A stretch of DNA of 64,000 nucleotides from Salipiger abyssi (GTDB lineage Bacteria > Pseudomonadota > Alphaproteobacteria > Rhodobacterales > Rhodobacteraceae). The position numbers and the translations under genes were made by a program. The stretch covers positions 248,001 to 312,000 of the forward strand of contig NZ_CP015093.1 of NCBI RefSeq assembly GCF_001975705.1, written 5' to 3'. Below, in pieces: positions 16,347-24,812 of the stretch (positions are counted from its first letter, which is position 1; each line of letters starts with the position of its first letter). The notes under the pieces are model-generated. The model saw nothing but the letters and a program-made list of their open reading frames with translations, was not told the DNA's origin and made no database searches.

Positions 16347-17213
16347 ATGATGTCACCCGAAGTCACCGCCTTCTTCGACGACGCCACCAACACGATTTCC
16401 TATGTCGTGCGCGATCCCGAAGGGTCGTCCTGCGCGATCATCGATTCCGTGCTGGATTTCGATTACTCCTCGGGCCGGACCGACACCCGCTCCGCCGATG
16501 CGGTCATCGCCTTCGTCCGCGAGAAGGGTTACAAGGTCGAATGGCTGCTGGAAAGCCATGTCCATGCCGACCACCTCAGCGCCGCGCCCTATATCCAGGA
16601 GGCCGTGGGCGGCAAGATCGGCATCGGCGACCGCATCAAGATCGTGCAGGACACGTTCGGCAAGGTCTTCAACGAAGGCACCGAGTTCCAGCGCGACGGC
16701 TCGCAATTCGACCAGCTCTTTCAGGAGGGCGACAGCTTTCACATCGGCCAGCTGCGCGGCGACGTGCTGCACACGCCGGGCCATACGCCCGCCTGCCTGA
16801 CCTATGTGATCGGCGATGCGGCCTTTGTCGGCGATACGCTCTTCATGCCCGATTTCGGCACCGCGCGCTGCGACTTCCCCGGCGGCTCGTCGGAGACGCT
16901 CTACAACTCGATCCAGAAGATCCTCGCCCTGCCCGACGAGACCCGGATCTTCGTCGGCCACGATTACAAGGCGCCGGGCCGCGAGGAGTATGCCTGGGAA
17001 ACCACGGTGGGCGAGCAGAAGGCCGCCAACATCCATGTCGGCGCCGGCAAATCCAAGGACGAGTTCGTGCATATGCGCGACAGCCGCGACGCCACGCTGG
17101 CGATGCCGAAACTGATCATCCCGTCGTTGCAGGTGAACATGCGCGCGGGCCAGATGCCGCCCGCCGACGAGCAGGGCGACGTCTTTCTCAAGGTGCCGGT
17201 GAACAAGCTCTGA
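16347..17213 (+). CDS. MBL-fold persulfide dioxygenase-like hydrolase (Blh type), 288 aa
   Basis: The metallo-beta-lactamase motif H-V-H-A-D-H (residues about 69-74), a downstream T-P-G-H-T-P, G-D-T-L-F-M-P-D-F-G-T and V-G-H-D-Y make an ETHE1-like metal site. Such enzymes oxidise glutathione persulfide to sulfite. The R-C-D-F-P-G-G segment is typical of the ETHE1/Blh group. It is the first gene of a plus-strand operon with two YeeE-type proteins and a DUF442 protein, the gene set of BigR-controlled sulfide detoxification. An AT-rich palindrome lies upstream. Start ATG 16,347 or 16,350; GGAGGA is just upstream. Confidence 0.88.
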   Translation: MMSPEVTAFFDDATNTISYVVRDPEGSSCAIIDSVLDFDYSSGRTDTRSADAVIAFVREKGYKVEWLLESHVHADHLSAAPYIQEAVGGKIGIGDRIKIVQDTFGKVFNEGTEFQRDGSQFDQLFQEGDSFHIGQLRGDVLHTPGHTPACLTYVIGDAAFVGDTLFMPDFGTARCDFPGGSSETLYNSIQKILALPDETRIFVGHDYKAPGREEYAWETTVGEQKAANIHVGAGKSKDEFVHMRDSRDATLAMPKLIIPSLQVNMRAGQMPPADEQGDVFLKVPVNKL

Positions 17214-17283
17214 GCACCCAATGGCGCCCCCGCCGCGAACCGGGGGCGCGATCGCAACACACGACCAAGGGAACGCGCGAACA

Positions 17284-17709
17284 ATGGAACAGGACTGGAT
17301 CTGGGGCCTGATCGGCGGCTTGCTGATCGGCACCGGAGGGGCTTTTTATTTGCTTTTCAACGGGCGGATCATGGGCGCCTCCGGCATCATCGGCTCGCTG
17401 GTGGACGGCTCGGCGGGCAATACGAAATGGGAAAAGCTGGTGTTTCTGGCAGGCGTCGTGCTGCTGCCGATCCTGCTCTTCCCGGTCTATCGCGAGGTGG
17501 ATCCGCATATCACCGACAATGTCGCGGTGCTGGTCGCCGCCGGGCTGCTGGTGGGCGTGGGCACCCGCATCGCCAATGGCTGCACCTCGGGGCACGGCGT
17601 CTGCGGCATCTCGCGGCTCTCGGTGCGCGGCATCGTGGCGACGGTCTGCTATATCCTCGCGGGCGGCGTCGGCGTCGTCATCTTCCGCCATCTCCTGGGG
17701 GTGATCTGA
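17284..17709 (+). CDS. YeeE/YedE-family sulfur-compound membrane protein, 141 aa
   Basis: Four hydrophobic helices and the signature N-G-C-T-S-G-H-G-V-C-G (residues about 98-108) identify the sulfur-transport (DUF395) family, whose conserved cysteines relay thiosulfate or persulfide sulfur across the inner membrane. This is a half-size version; the next gene supplies the second half. Start ATG 17,284 (M-E-Q-D-W-I-W) is preferred to the upstream frame because the hydrophobic segment starts right after it. Confidence 0.85.
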   Translation: MEQDWIWGLIGGLLIGTGGAFYLLFNGRIMGASGIIGSLVDGSAGNTKWEKLVFLAGVVLLPILLFPVYREVDPHITDNVAVLVAAGLLVGVGTRIANGCTSGHGVCGISRLSVRGIVATVCYILAGGVGVVIFRHLLGVI

Positions 17710-17710
17710 C

Positions 17711-18148
17711 ATGCAACGGCTGATTTTCGCATTCATCGCCGGTGGGTTCTTTGGCGCGGGGCTGTTTGTCTCGGGCATGACCGACACCAGCAAGGTGCAG
17801 GGCTGGCTCGACGTGTTCGGCGCCTGGGATCCGACGCTGGCCTTCGTCATGGGCGGCGCGATGATCCCGATGTTCATCGCCTGGGCCATCGCCGGGAAAC
17901 GCAGCGCCTCGGTGCTGGGCACGCCGCTGCCGCCGGCCCCGTCGAGCCGGATCGACCGCAAGCTGATCATCGGCTCGGTGCTGTTCGGCGCGGGCTGGGG
18001 GCTGGCCGGGATCTGCCCGGGCCCGTCCATCGCCTCGCTCAGCTATGGCGGTACGGGGATCTATATTTTCGTCGCGGCGATGCTGACAGGCATGGTGCTG
18101 GCACCTTTCCTGCGGACACGTCTGGACAAAATGGTGCCTGCCGAGTGA
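17711..18148 (+). CDS. YeeE/YedE-like partner (DUF6691), 145 aa
   Basis: Hydrophobic throughout with about four helices. The conserved features are G-A-G-L-F-V-S-G-M-T near residue 20 and a cysteine in G-I-C-P-G-P-S near 108, matching the second half of YeeE-type transporters. It begins 1 base after the preceding stop, so the two halves are surely coexpressed and probably form one transporter. Confidence 0.85.
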   Translation: MQRLIFAFIAGGFFGAGLFVSGMTDTSKVQGWLDVFGAWDPTLAFVMGGAMIPMFIAWAIAGKRSASVLGTPLPPAPSSRIDRKLIIGSVLFGAGWGLAGICPGPSIASLSYGGTGIYIFVAAMLTGMVLAPFLRTRLDKMVPAE

Positions 18149-18158
18149 TCTTGCCGCC

Positions 18159-18590
18159 ATGGCATTGATCGAACTCACCCCCGGCTATTTCGTCTCCCCG
18201 CAAATTGCGGTGGAAGAGGTGCCCGCCCTCGCTGAGGCGGGCATTTCCCTTGTAATCTGCAACCGTCCCGATGACGAGGTGCCACCCTCGCATCAGGCGG
18301 CGGCGCTCGAATCGGCGGTGCGCGCCGCCGGGATGGACTTTGTCCACATCCCGGTGACCAACGACACGCTGACGCTCGACCAGGTGGCGCAGCAGGCGGC
18401 GCTGATCGAGGCGGCGGAGGGGCCGGTATTTGCCTATTGCCGCTCCGGCACGCGCAGCTCCATCGTCTGGGCCATGGGCCAGGCCGGCAAGATGGAGACC
18501 GACGCGATCCTTAGCGCCGCGACCAAGGCGGGCTATCAGCTCGACGGGCTGCGCCCGACGCTCGACGCGCTGGCCGCGCAGAAGGGCTGA
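18159..18590 (+). CDS. DUF442/TIGR01244 sulfurtransferase-phosphatase-like protein, 143 aa
   Basis: The loop Y-C-R-S-G-T-R-S near residues 90-98 is a rhodanese/PTP-type active-site loop with the reactive Cys. The N-terminal S-P-Q-I-A-V-E and N-R-P-D-D-E are typical of the DUF442 domain. In BigR operons of Agrobacterium and Xylella this domain is fused to the MBL dioxygenase as Blh. Here it is a separate last gene of the operon. It likely passes persulfide sulfur to or from glutathione. Confidence 0.85.
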   Translation: MALIELTPGYFVSPQIAVEEVPALAEAGISLVICNRPDDEVPPSHQAAALESAVRAAGMDFVHIPVTNDTLTLDQVAQQAALIEAAEGPVFAYCRSGTRSSIVWAMGQAGKMETDAILSAATKAGYQLDGLRPTLDALAAQKG

Positions 18591-18593
18591 GAC

Positions 18594-19751
18594 TCAGGAC
18601 TCCTCGATATCGAGCGGGGCGGCGGCGAAGTCGAAATCGAAATCGCCGCCCTCCTCCGCCTCGTCCTCGCCGGCCTCTGCCGGTTCCGCATCGAAACTGA
18701 AATCGCCTGTGTCGAACTCCATCGGCGGCAGATCGGGCAGATCGCCGGCCATCTCCTCCGGTTCGAGATCCGGCATGGGCGCAGGCTCCTCCTCCATCGG
18801 CAATTGCGGCGCGCGCGGTTCCGGCGCCGGGTCATGCTCTTCCATCACCGGCGGGGCAGCACCCTGCGGCGTGCCCTCGGGCCAGGCCAGCCGCACCGCG
18901 CGCATGCCGTTCATCTGCCCCAGACGCCCGCCCGCCACCGCCGCGCCGGAGCCCGCGACAAAGGACACGCCGTCGAGCGCCTCCGGCGGCAGCGGGATCA
19001 GATCGCCGGGCTTCAGCCGCTGCGCCGCGCCGAGCGGCAAGCTGAGACGGCAGAGCACCGCATCCATCTGCACCGGCAGCAGCTTCATCTTGCGCTCATG
19101 CGGGCCGGGCGCATCATCGCCACCCTCCGCATCGGGCGCCGCCTCGCCCGCATGCGGGCGGTCGGGCAGCACCAGCAGCAGCTCGCCGCGGCGGCGGCCC
19201 AGCGCCAGATCCACCGAGACGCGAAAGCTGCGATAGCCCGCCGCGTCCAGCAGCAGCCCAGCGGCGCGAGCATCCTCGATCATCGCGCCGTAGCGATAAC
19301 CCTCGAATTGCGGTTGCAGCGGGTGGCCGTCGAGATAGCGCGCCAGCCGCTCCATCGTCGCGTCGATCAGAGGCGCCACCATGGCCGCGTCGGTCTGGGT
19401 GAGCGGGCGATCCTCGACCGGCATCTGGGTGACCTGCAACAGCGTCTGCACCTCGATCAGCCCGGTCATCACCTCGCGGTCGATCATGGCGAGGCCCAGC
19501 GCGCCCTCGGGGCCGTCGAGCAGCAGCAGCAGGGTGTTGGCGGGCAGCATCTCGACCACGCCGTCCTGATCGGCCATCTCCTGGCCGACGCCATGGGTGA
19601 CCAGCGCCAGATCCCACAGCACGTCGGCCGCGCGCGACAGCGCCCGGCGCAGGGCCTTGGCCGGCGACATCCCCCGCGCCTCGAATACGCGGCGGGCGGC
19701 GCTGGCCTTCTGGCCCAGAACGTCATCCTGTCTGACGGTTTCTCCCATCAC
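18594..19751 (-). CDS. FliM/FliN-family flagellar motor C-ring-like protein, 385 aa
   Basis: Residues about 225-300 (L-P-V-Q-M-D-A-V-L-C-R-L, then L-K-P-G-D-L-I-P-L) form a SpoA/FliN-type C-terminal domain used for docking in flagellar switch or type III secretion rings. The N-terminal two-thirds is FliM-middle-like. The last ~80 residues are extremely acidic and Pro-rich (repeated E/D with F-D-F-D-F), unusual for FliM. No flagellar genes are nearby, so it is a lone gene, convergent with the sulfur operon. The call is by domain resemblance. Confidence 0.7.
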   Translation of the reverse strand: MMGETVRQDDVLGQKASAARRVFEARGMSPAKALRRALSRAADVLWDLALVTHGVGQEMADQDGVVEMLPANTLLLLLDGPEGALGLAMIDREVMTGLIEVQTLLQVTQMPVEDRPLTQTDAAMVAPLIDATMERLARYLDGHPLQPQFEGYRYGAMIEDARAAGLLLDAAGYRSFRVSVDLALGRRRGELLLVLPDRPHAGEAAPDAEGGDDAPGPHERKMKLLPVQMDAVLCRLSLPLGAAQRLKPGDLIPLPPEALDGVSFVAGSGAAVAGGRLGQMNGMRAVRLAWPEGTPQGAAPPVMEEHDPAPEPRAPQLPMEEEPAPMPDLEPEEMAGDLPDLPPMEFDTGDFSFDAEPAEAGEDEAEEGGDFDFDFAAAPLDIEES

Positions 19752-19845
19752 CTGCTTGGCCTGTTCTCCGGCTGACTCCCGACCCTGTATGGCGGGATTT
19801 GGTTACCAAGCGCTTTAAGGGGCCGGGATTTCCCCTCTGCCCCGG

Positions 19846-22527
19846 TTACTGCGCCGCCATGGCGATATCGGCGGGCAGGATCACGCGGAAGGCGCCGCCG
19901 CCCTGCCCCGGCAGATAGGCGATCTCGCCGCCCAGCCGCGTCATGATCTGCCGGCAGATCGCCAGCCCCAGCCCGGCACCGCCGGCCTTCTGGTCGCTCA
20001 CCCGGCTGAATTTCTCAAAGATCACATCCTGCGCCTCGGAGGAGATCCCGGTGCCGTTGTCGATGAAGTCGATCACCACCTCCTCGCCGGTGCGCACGCG
20101 GATATCCAGCGCCGGCTGCGCCGCGTCGCAATATTTGCGGGCATTGGCCACGAGGTTGATGAACACCTGGCTCAGCCGGTCGAGATCGGTGTTGAGCCAG
20201 ATCCGCTCCGCCGCCGGGTCGCGGTCGATGCGCAGCCGCGCGCCGTGCTCGTCCGCCGCCGCCGCCGCAACCGCCCGGTCGAGCACCTCCGACAGCAGCC
20301 CCTCGCGCAGGTTGAGGTTCACCTGCCCGTTCTCCAGCACCGAGAGATCCAGCAGATCGTCGAGCAGCCGGGTCAGCCGGATCGCCTCGTCATGGATGAT
20401 CGAGGCGTATTTGCTCTGCTCCGGCGCGCTGAGGCCCGTGGTGTCGCGCAGGATCTCGGAAAACGCGCGGATCGAGGTCATCGGCGTGCGCAGCTCGTGG
20501 CTGATCTGGCTCAGGAAGGCATCTTTCTGCACCGAAAGCCGGGTCAGCTTGGCATTGGCCTCGCGCAGCTGCGCAGCGGTGCGGGCGAGCTCCTGGCTCT
20601 GCGCCTCCAGCCGGGCGGAGTATTCCATCATCTGCGCGGTCTCGTCGGCCACCGCCATCAGATCCTCGACCGAGACCGAGGCACCGCCGACGATCTGACC
20701 GACCATGGCATGCGCCGTGGCCGCGCCGACCGAGCCCGCCAGCTCGCGCTCCAGCGTTTCGAGGAAATCCGGTGTCGGCGCCGGCAGCCCGCCGCGCAGC
20801 CCCTGGCGCTGCGCCTCGCGCTCGAAGAGCAGCCGGGCATCGCGGGCGCCGAGGATGCGCTGCGCCATGACCATGAGGTCTTCGGTCGGCGCCACCCGCC
20901 CGGCCCAGCTGCGCGGGCCGGTGGAATGCTCGAAGACATTCACGAACTGCGCGCCCTGCAAGCGCTCCAGCGGCTGCGGAAAGCTGGCGAGCGAGGCGAG
21001 GACGAAGCCGCCGGTATTGAGTGCCAGCGACCAGAACACCGCGTGCAGCAGCGGGTCCATGCCCTCGATGCCAAAGAGCGCGTGCGGGCGCAGCCAGTGC
21101 AGGCCGAACGCGCCGTCGAGCAGCCAGACCTCGGGCAGCACCGCGCCGGGGCCGAAGCTCGGCAGGAACAGCGTGTAACCCCAACAGCCGAAACCCAGCG
21201 TCAGCCCGGTCAGCGCGCCCAGCCGCGAGGCACCGCGCCAGAAGATCCCGCCCAGCATCGCCGGCAGCACCTGCGCGACGCCGGCAAAGCTCACCAGCCC
21301 GATGGAGGCCAGCGCCGCGCCGCCGCCCGAGAGCCGGTAATAGAGATAGCCCAGCATCACCACGCCGATGATCGACAGCCGCCGCGCCAGCAGCACCACA
21401 TGGCGCACATCGCCCGAGACCTTGGCGCCGCCCCCGGCAAAGCGCAGCCAGAGCGGCATCACCACATGGTTCGACACCATGGTCGAGAGCGCGATGGCCG
21501 CCACGATCACCATCGAGGTGGCCGAGCTGAACCCGCCGAGGAAGGACAGCACCGCCAGCCCGTCACGGCCCTGGCTCAGCGGCACGGTCAGCACGAAGAG
21601 ATCCGGGTTCGAGCCCTCGGGCAGCATCTCCAGCCCGACCACGGCGATGGGCACGACAAACAGGCTCATCAGCCCCAGATAGAGCGGAAAGGCCCAGCTC
21701 GCGGTGCGCAGATGGGTCTCGTTGTCATTCTCCACCACCAGCACCTGAAAGATCCGCGGCAGGCAGAGGAAAGCGGCGGCCGAGAGCATCATCAGCCCCG
21801 CCCAGCGCCCGCCGTCGATCTCCCAATGCCCCAGCGGCGAGGCGTCGATCTTGTCGAGCGCGCCCGAGACCCCGCCCGACAGGCCCCAGACCACGAAGAC
21901 CCCCACCGCCAGCAGCGCCGCGAGCTTGACGATGGCTTCCAGCGCGATGGCCATGACAACGCCGTTATGGCGTTCGTTCGCATCCAGATTGCGGGTGCCG
22001 AAGATCACCGTGAAAAGCGCCAGCCCCGCCGCCACCCAGAGCGCGGTGTGGCCCTTCTCCTCGCCGGTGGCGAGATCGCCGACGCCGAACACCTCGAAGC
22101 TCAGCGTCACCGATTGCAGTTGCAGCGCGATATAGGGCGTGGTGCCGACCACGGCGAGGATCGTCACCCCCACCGCCAGCAGGTTGGATTTGCCGTAGCG
22201 CGACGAGATCAGGTCGGCCACCGAGGTGATGCGCTGGCTGCGTCCGATGCGCACCAGCTTGCGCAGGATCCACCACCAGCCGACCAGCACCAGCGACGGG
22301 CCGAGATAGATCGTCAGGTATTCGAACCCGGAGCGCACCGCCGAGCCGACGGCGCCGTAAAAGGTCCAGGCGGTGCAGTAGATCGACAGCGACAGCGTGT
22401 AGACCATGGGCGAGCGCAGCCATGTCGCCTGGCCGCGCAGCGCCGCGCGTTCGGCGGCAAAGGCCACGACGAAGAGAAAGAGCGCATAGGCGCTGCACAC
22501 GGCGACCAGCGTGTTGAGCATCGTCAT
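19846..22527 (-). CDS. Solute-symporter-domain histidine kinase (CrbS/CbrA-like), 893 aa
   Basis: The N-terminal ~520 residues are a sodium:solute symporter (SLC5) domain with about 13 helices. A soluble linker and coiled coil follow, then a kinase: H-box I-S-H-E-L-R-T-P with His677, N-box N-L-V-A-N-A-R, G1 D-N-G-T-G-I and G2 G-A-G-L-G-L-A-I. Proteins of this build, such as CrbS and CbrA, couple substrate transport or sensing to phosphorylation. CrbS controls acetyl-CoA synthetase, and an acs gene lies 8 kb away here. The start overlaps the upstream small gene by 4 bases, and the response regulator precedes that, giving one operon. Confidence 0.9.
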   Translation of the reverse strand: MTMLNTLVAVCSAYALFLFVVAFAAERAALRGQATWLRSPMVYTLSLSIYCTAWTFYGAVGSAVRSGFEYLTIYLGPSLVLVGWWWILRKLVRIGRSQRITSVADLISSRYGKSNLLAVGVTILAVVGTTPYIALQLQSVTLSFEVFGVGDLATGEEKGHTALWVAAGLALFTVIFGTRNLDANERHNGVVMAIALEAIVKLAALLAVGVFVVWGLSGGVSGALDKIDASPLGHWEIDGGRWAGLMMLSAAAFLCLPRIFQVLVVENDNETHLRTASWAFPLYLGLMSLFVVPIAVVGLEMLPEGSNPDLFVLTVPLSQGRDGLAVLSFLGGFSSATSMVIVAAIALSTMVSNHVVMPLWLRFAGGGAKVSGDVRHVVLLARRLSIIGVVMLGYLYYRLSGGGAALASIGLVSFAGVAQVLPAMLGGIFWRGASRLGALTGLTLGFGCWGYTLFLPSFGPGAVLPEVWLLDGAFGLHWLRPHALFGIEGMDPLLHAVFWSLALNTGGFVLASLASFPQPLERLQGAQFVNVFEHSTGPRSWAGRVAPTEDLMVMAQRILGARDARLLFEREAQRQGLRGGLPAPTPDFLETLERELAGSVGAATAHAMVGQIVGGASVSVEDLMAVADETAQMMEYSARLEAQSQELARTAAQLREANAKLTRLSVQKDAFLSQISHELRTPMTSIRAFSEILRDTTGLSAPEQSKYASIIHDEAIRLTRLLDDLLDLSVLENGQVNLNLREGLLSEVLDRAVAAAAADEHGARLRIDRDPAAERIWLNTDLDRLSQVFINLVANARKYCDAAQPALDIRVRTGEEVVIDFIDNGTGISSEAQDVIFEKFSRVSDQKAGGAGLGLAICRQIMTRLGGEIAYLPGQGGGAFRVILPADIAMAAQ

Positions 22528-22817
22528 CCGCCCTCACCGCCGGGCTCGGCGCCATAGCGCCCCTGCGCCGCCAGCCGCGAGGACAGCACCACCGCGCCCA
22601 GCACCAGCAGCGCCCAGACCCCGAAGAGATAGAGGATGGCGCTGGAGGAACGCACCGCCGCCGCGCCCTCCTCGGCCCAGAGCAGCGGCACCAGCCAGAG
22701 CAGCATGCCGATAAAGGGCAGCACCCGTGCCGTGTCGATCACCCGGCGGCGGCGATAGGATTGCCGCTCCAGAAAGACCGGGGGCTTGCCCCGGCGCGGA
22801 GGCCCGGCCTCGCTCAT
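22524..22817 (-). CDS. Small membrane protein between kinase and response regulator, 97 aa
   Basis: Basic N-terminus, then two hydrophobic helices (about residues 30-50 and 60-82) and a Gly-rich tail. It overlaps both neighbours by 4 bases and so is tightly coupled to the two-component genes. Small two-helix proteins in this position are common beside symporter-type kinases, but the function is unknown. Confidence 0.75.
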   Translation of the reverse strand: MSEAGPPRRGKPPVFLERQSYRRRRVIDTARVLPFIGMLLWLVPLLWAEEGAAAVRSSSAILYLFGVWALLVLGAVVLSSRLAAQGRYGAEPGGEGG

Positions 22818-23191
22818 GCGCCTCCGGCGACCAGCGTGCGCACCGTCGCCAGCATCTCGGCATTCGAGAAGGGTTTGGTCATGAAGGCCGACACGCCCGC
22901 GCGCTCGGCCATTTCGCGATCACGCGACTGGCCGCGCGCGGTGAGCATCAGCACCGGCAGTTCGGCGGTATCCGCATCCTCGCGCAGTTCGCGCAGGATA
23001 TCGTAGCCGCTCTTGCCCGGAAGCATCACATCGAGGATCAGCAGATCGGGCCGGCAGGCCCGCAGCTTTTCATTCGCGGTGGTGCCGTCGGAATGGGTGT
23101 CCACCGCCAGCCCCTCGCGCGACAGGATGAAGCTGATCGCCTCGATGATGTTCGGCTCATCCTCGATCAGCATCACACGTTTTAACATCAC
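22814..23191 (-). CDS. Single-domain response regulator, 125 aa
   Basis: A complete receiver domain: acidic pair E10-D11, phospho-acceptor Asp54 in L-I-L-D-V-M-L-P-G, T/S in M-L-T-A-R-G and Lys in M-T-K-P-F near 105. There is no output domain, unlike CrbR, which carries a LuxR-type DNA-binding domain. Its place in the kinase operon makes it the likely partner. It may act through another protein. Confidence 0.92.
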   Translation of the reverse strand: MMLKRVMLIEDEPNIIEAISFILSREGLAVDTHSDGTTANEKLRACRPDLLILDVMLPGKSGYDILRELREDADTAELPVLMLTARGQSRDREMAERAGVSAFMTKPFSNAEMLATVRTLVAGGA

Positions 23192-23290
23192 GCCCCCTTG
23201 CCCCCGGCCCCGGACCGTGCGGCCCGGAGAACCGTGGTTTTCCTCCCCTGTAAAAAACTTATCGCCAATGTGACGCCGGGTGTCAAAAGA

Positions 23291-24592
23291 TCAAAAGCCC
23301 GGCTCGCCCAGCAGCGAGGGCTCACGCCGCGCCGGACAGGGCGCGCGCGGGCAGATCCGGCAGGTCACGCCGACCTCTTCGGGACGTTCCTCCGTGCGCG
23401 CCCGCGCGGGCGCGATCATCATATGCGCCTCGAAAACCGGCTCGCGGTTGATCTCTGGCGGGCCTGCCGGCTGGGCAAAGGCGATGGCGGTGACCGCGCC
23501 ACTTTGCCGCCCGGCGGAGTGCAGCACCCGGCTCAGCACCGACATCGGACGCGAGAGCGCCGCGAAGAGCGGCCAGAGCGGGCAGTCGGCGCCAAAGCGC
23601 GGGATCGGGAAATCCGGCAGCGGCTTGCGGAAGGTAAACACCCCCGAGGCGTCGCAGATCGCCAGCCCGACCTGGCCGCAGGGCGCGCTCGGCGGCAGCG
23701 TCGCCAGCCGCCGCATGGCGCGGGCCGGATCGGTGCCGAAGCGCCGCGCCAAGGCCAGCGGGTCGGTGCCGGTGACCACCACCGCCTCCAGCACCTGCGG
23801 CAGCGGAAGCGCTGCGGCATCGGCGGCGTAGCGTTCGAAGGCGCGGCGCAGCAGCGCCCGGGCGGTGGGCGAGAGCGCCGCACCCAGCTCCTGCGCCACC
23901 TCTCCCGGCAAGCCACCGGCGTCGAGCGGCGCGATATGGTAATCCGCCGCCTCGAACAGCGCCTCGACCTCCTCCTGCGGCGTGCCGCTCTCGGCGGCGG
24001 CTTTGCCCTCGGCCTCCAGATAGGAGGCGAGGCTGCGGCTGCTCTCGGCAAGCCGGGCGCTGTCTTCATAGATGTTGCGGTGAAAGCGGCGCTGCCAGTC
24101 CGGGTCGATCTCGCCCGGCTCGGCGAGGATCGAGGCGGCAGAGCGGATCGCGGTCACGGTCGAGAGCATCTCGTGCAGCGCGTCGGCCAGATGCGGGTCA
24201 TGCGCCAGCCGGTCGGTCAGCGCCTCCACCGAGCGCTCCAGCGTCTCGATCCGCGCGCGACTGTCGGCCAGGAGCCGCGCCCAGCCGGGAAACCGCCCGG
24301 CGAATTCGTCGAGCCGGTCAAGCTCCGCCCCACTGCTTTGCGCATGCAGCGCCGCCTCGCGCAGCGCCGCGATCAGCGCGGCCTCGGCGCCTTCGGTCAG
24401 CATGGAGGGTTCGACGCCGAGAATCTCGGCGATATCGAGCAGCAGCTTTCCGCCGATTCTGCGCCGGTTGTGCTCGATGAGATTAAGATATGAGGCAGAA
24501 ATATCCGCCCGCCGCGCCAGCTCCGCCTGCTTCATGCCCAAGATGATCCGCCTTTCGCGGATGCGCGAGCCGGTCAGCGTGTCGCGGGCCAT
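23291..24592 (-). CDS. Short-chain fatty acyl regulator (ScfR-type) with XRE HTH, 433 aa
   Basis: The N-terminal XRE helix-turn-helix (residues about 8-65, M-K-Q-A-E-L-A-R-R-A-D-I-S) is followed by a large ligand-binding region. The C-terminus is Cys-rich (C-R-I-C, then P-C), as in the ScfR/PccR/RamB family. Those regulators sense short-chain acyl-CoAs and control acetate, propionate or glyoxylate-cycle genes. It lies between the two-component operon and the divergent ABC operon with acs, its probable targets. The promoter region between 24,593 and 24,812 contains a TACAG-AAGA-CTGTA palindrome. Confidence 0.85.
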   Translation of the reverse strand: MARDTLTGSRIRERRIILGMKQAELARRADISASYLNLIEHNRRRIGGKLLLDIAEILGVEPSMLTEGAEAALIAALREAALHAQSSGAELDRLDEFAGRFPGWARLLADSRARIETLERSVEALTDRLAHDPHLADALHEMLSTVTAIRSAASILAEPGEIDPDWQRRFHRNIYEDSARLAESSRSLASYLEAEGKAAAESGTPQEEVEALFEAADYHIAPLDAGGLPGEVAQELGAALSPTARALLRRAFERYAADAAALPLPQVLEAVVVTGTDPLALARRFGTDPARAMRRLATLPPSAPCGQVGLAICDASGVFTFRKPLPDFPIPRFGADCPLWPLFAALSRPMSVLSRVLHSAGRQSGAVTAIAFAQPAGPPEINREPVFEAHMMIAPARARTEERPEEVGVTCRICPRAPCPARREPSLLGEPGF

Positions 24593-24644
24593 GACGCTTT
24601 TCCTGTCCTTTCAACGCCTTTCTGCGGCGCCACATAAATCAGTT

Positions 24645-24658
24645 TACAGAAGACTGTA
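24645..24658. promoter_or_regulatory. Palindrome in the ScfR/ABC divergent promoter
   Basis: TACAG and CTGTA flank AAGA between the divergent regulator gene and the transporter operon. The position suits an operator for the adjacent ScfR-type protein. Nothing in the sequence proves which protein binds. Confidence 0.35.
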
Positions 24659-24812
24659 GTATACCGTTCATTCGTTGACAAAAAAATTGTTTACCAAAAA
24701 GCAATTGTTGCGTGGTTTTCATTCACTCGCCGATACTGGCTTTGCACGAATTCGTGTTCGCGCCGGAGGGAAGAGGAGCCCGCCCGCGCAGCTTACAAAA
24801 TGGGAGGATTTT

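Noticed and set aside
20245..22557. 770-codon plus-strand frame opposite the histidine kinase
   Set aside because: Composition typical of antisense translation; kinase and symporter motifs lie on the minus strand.
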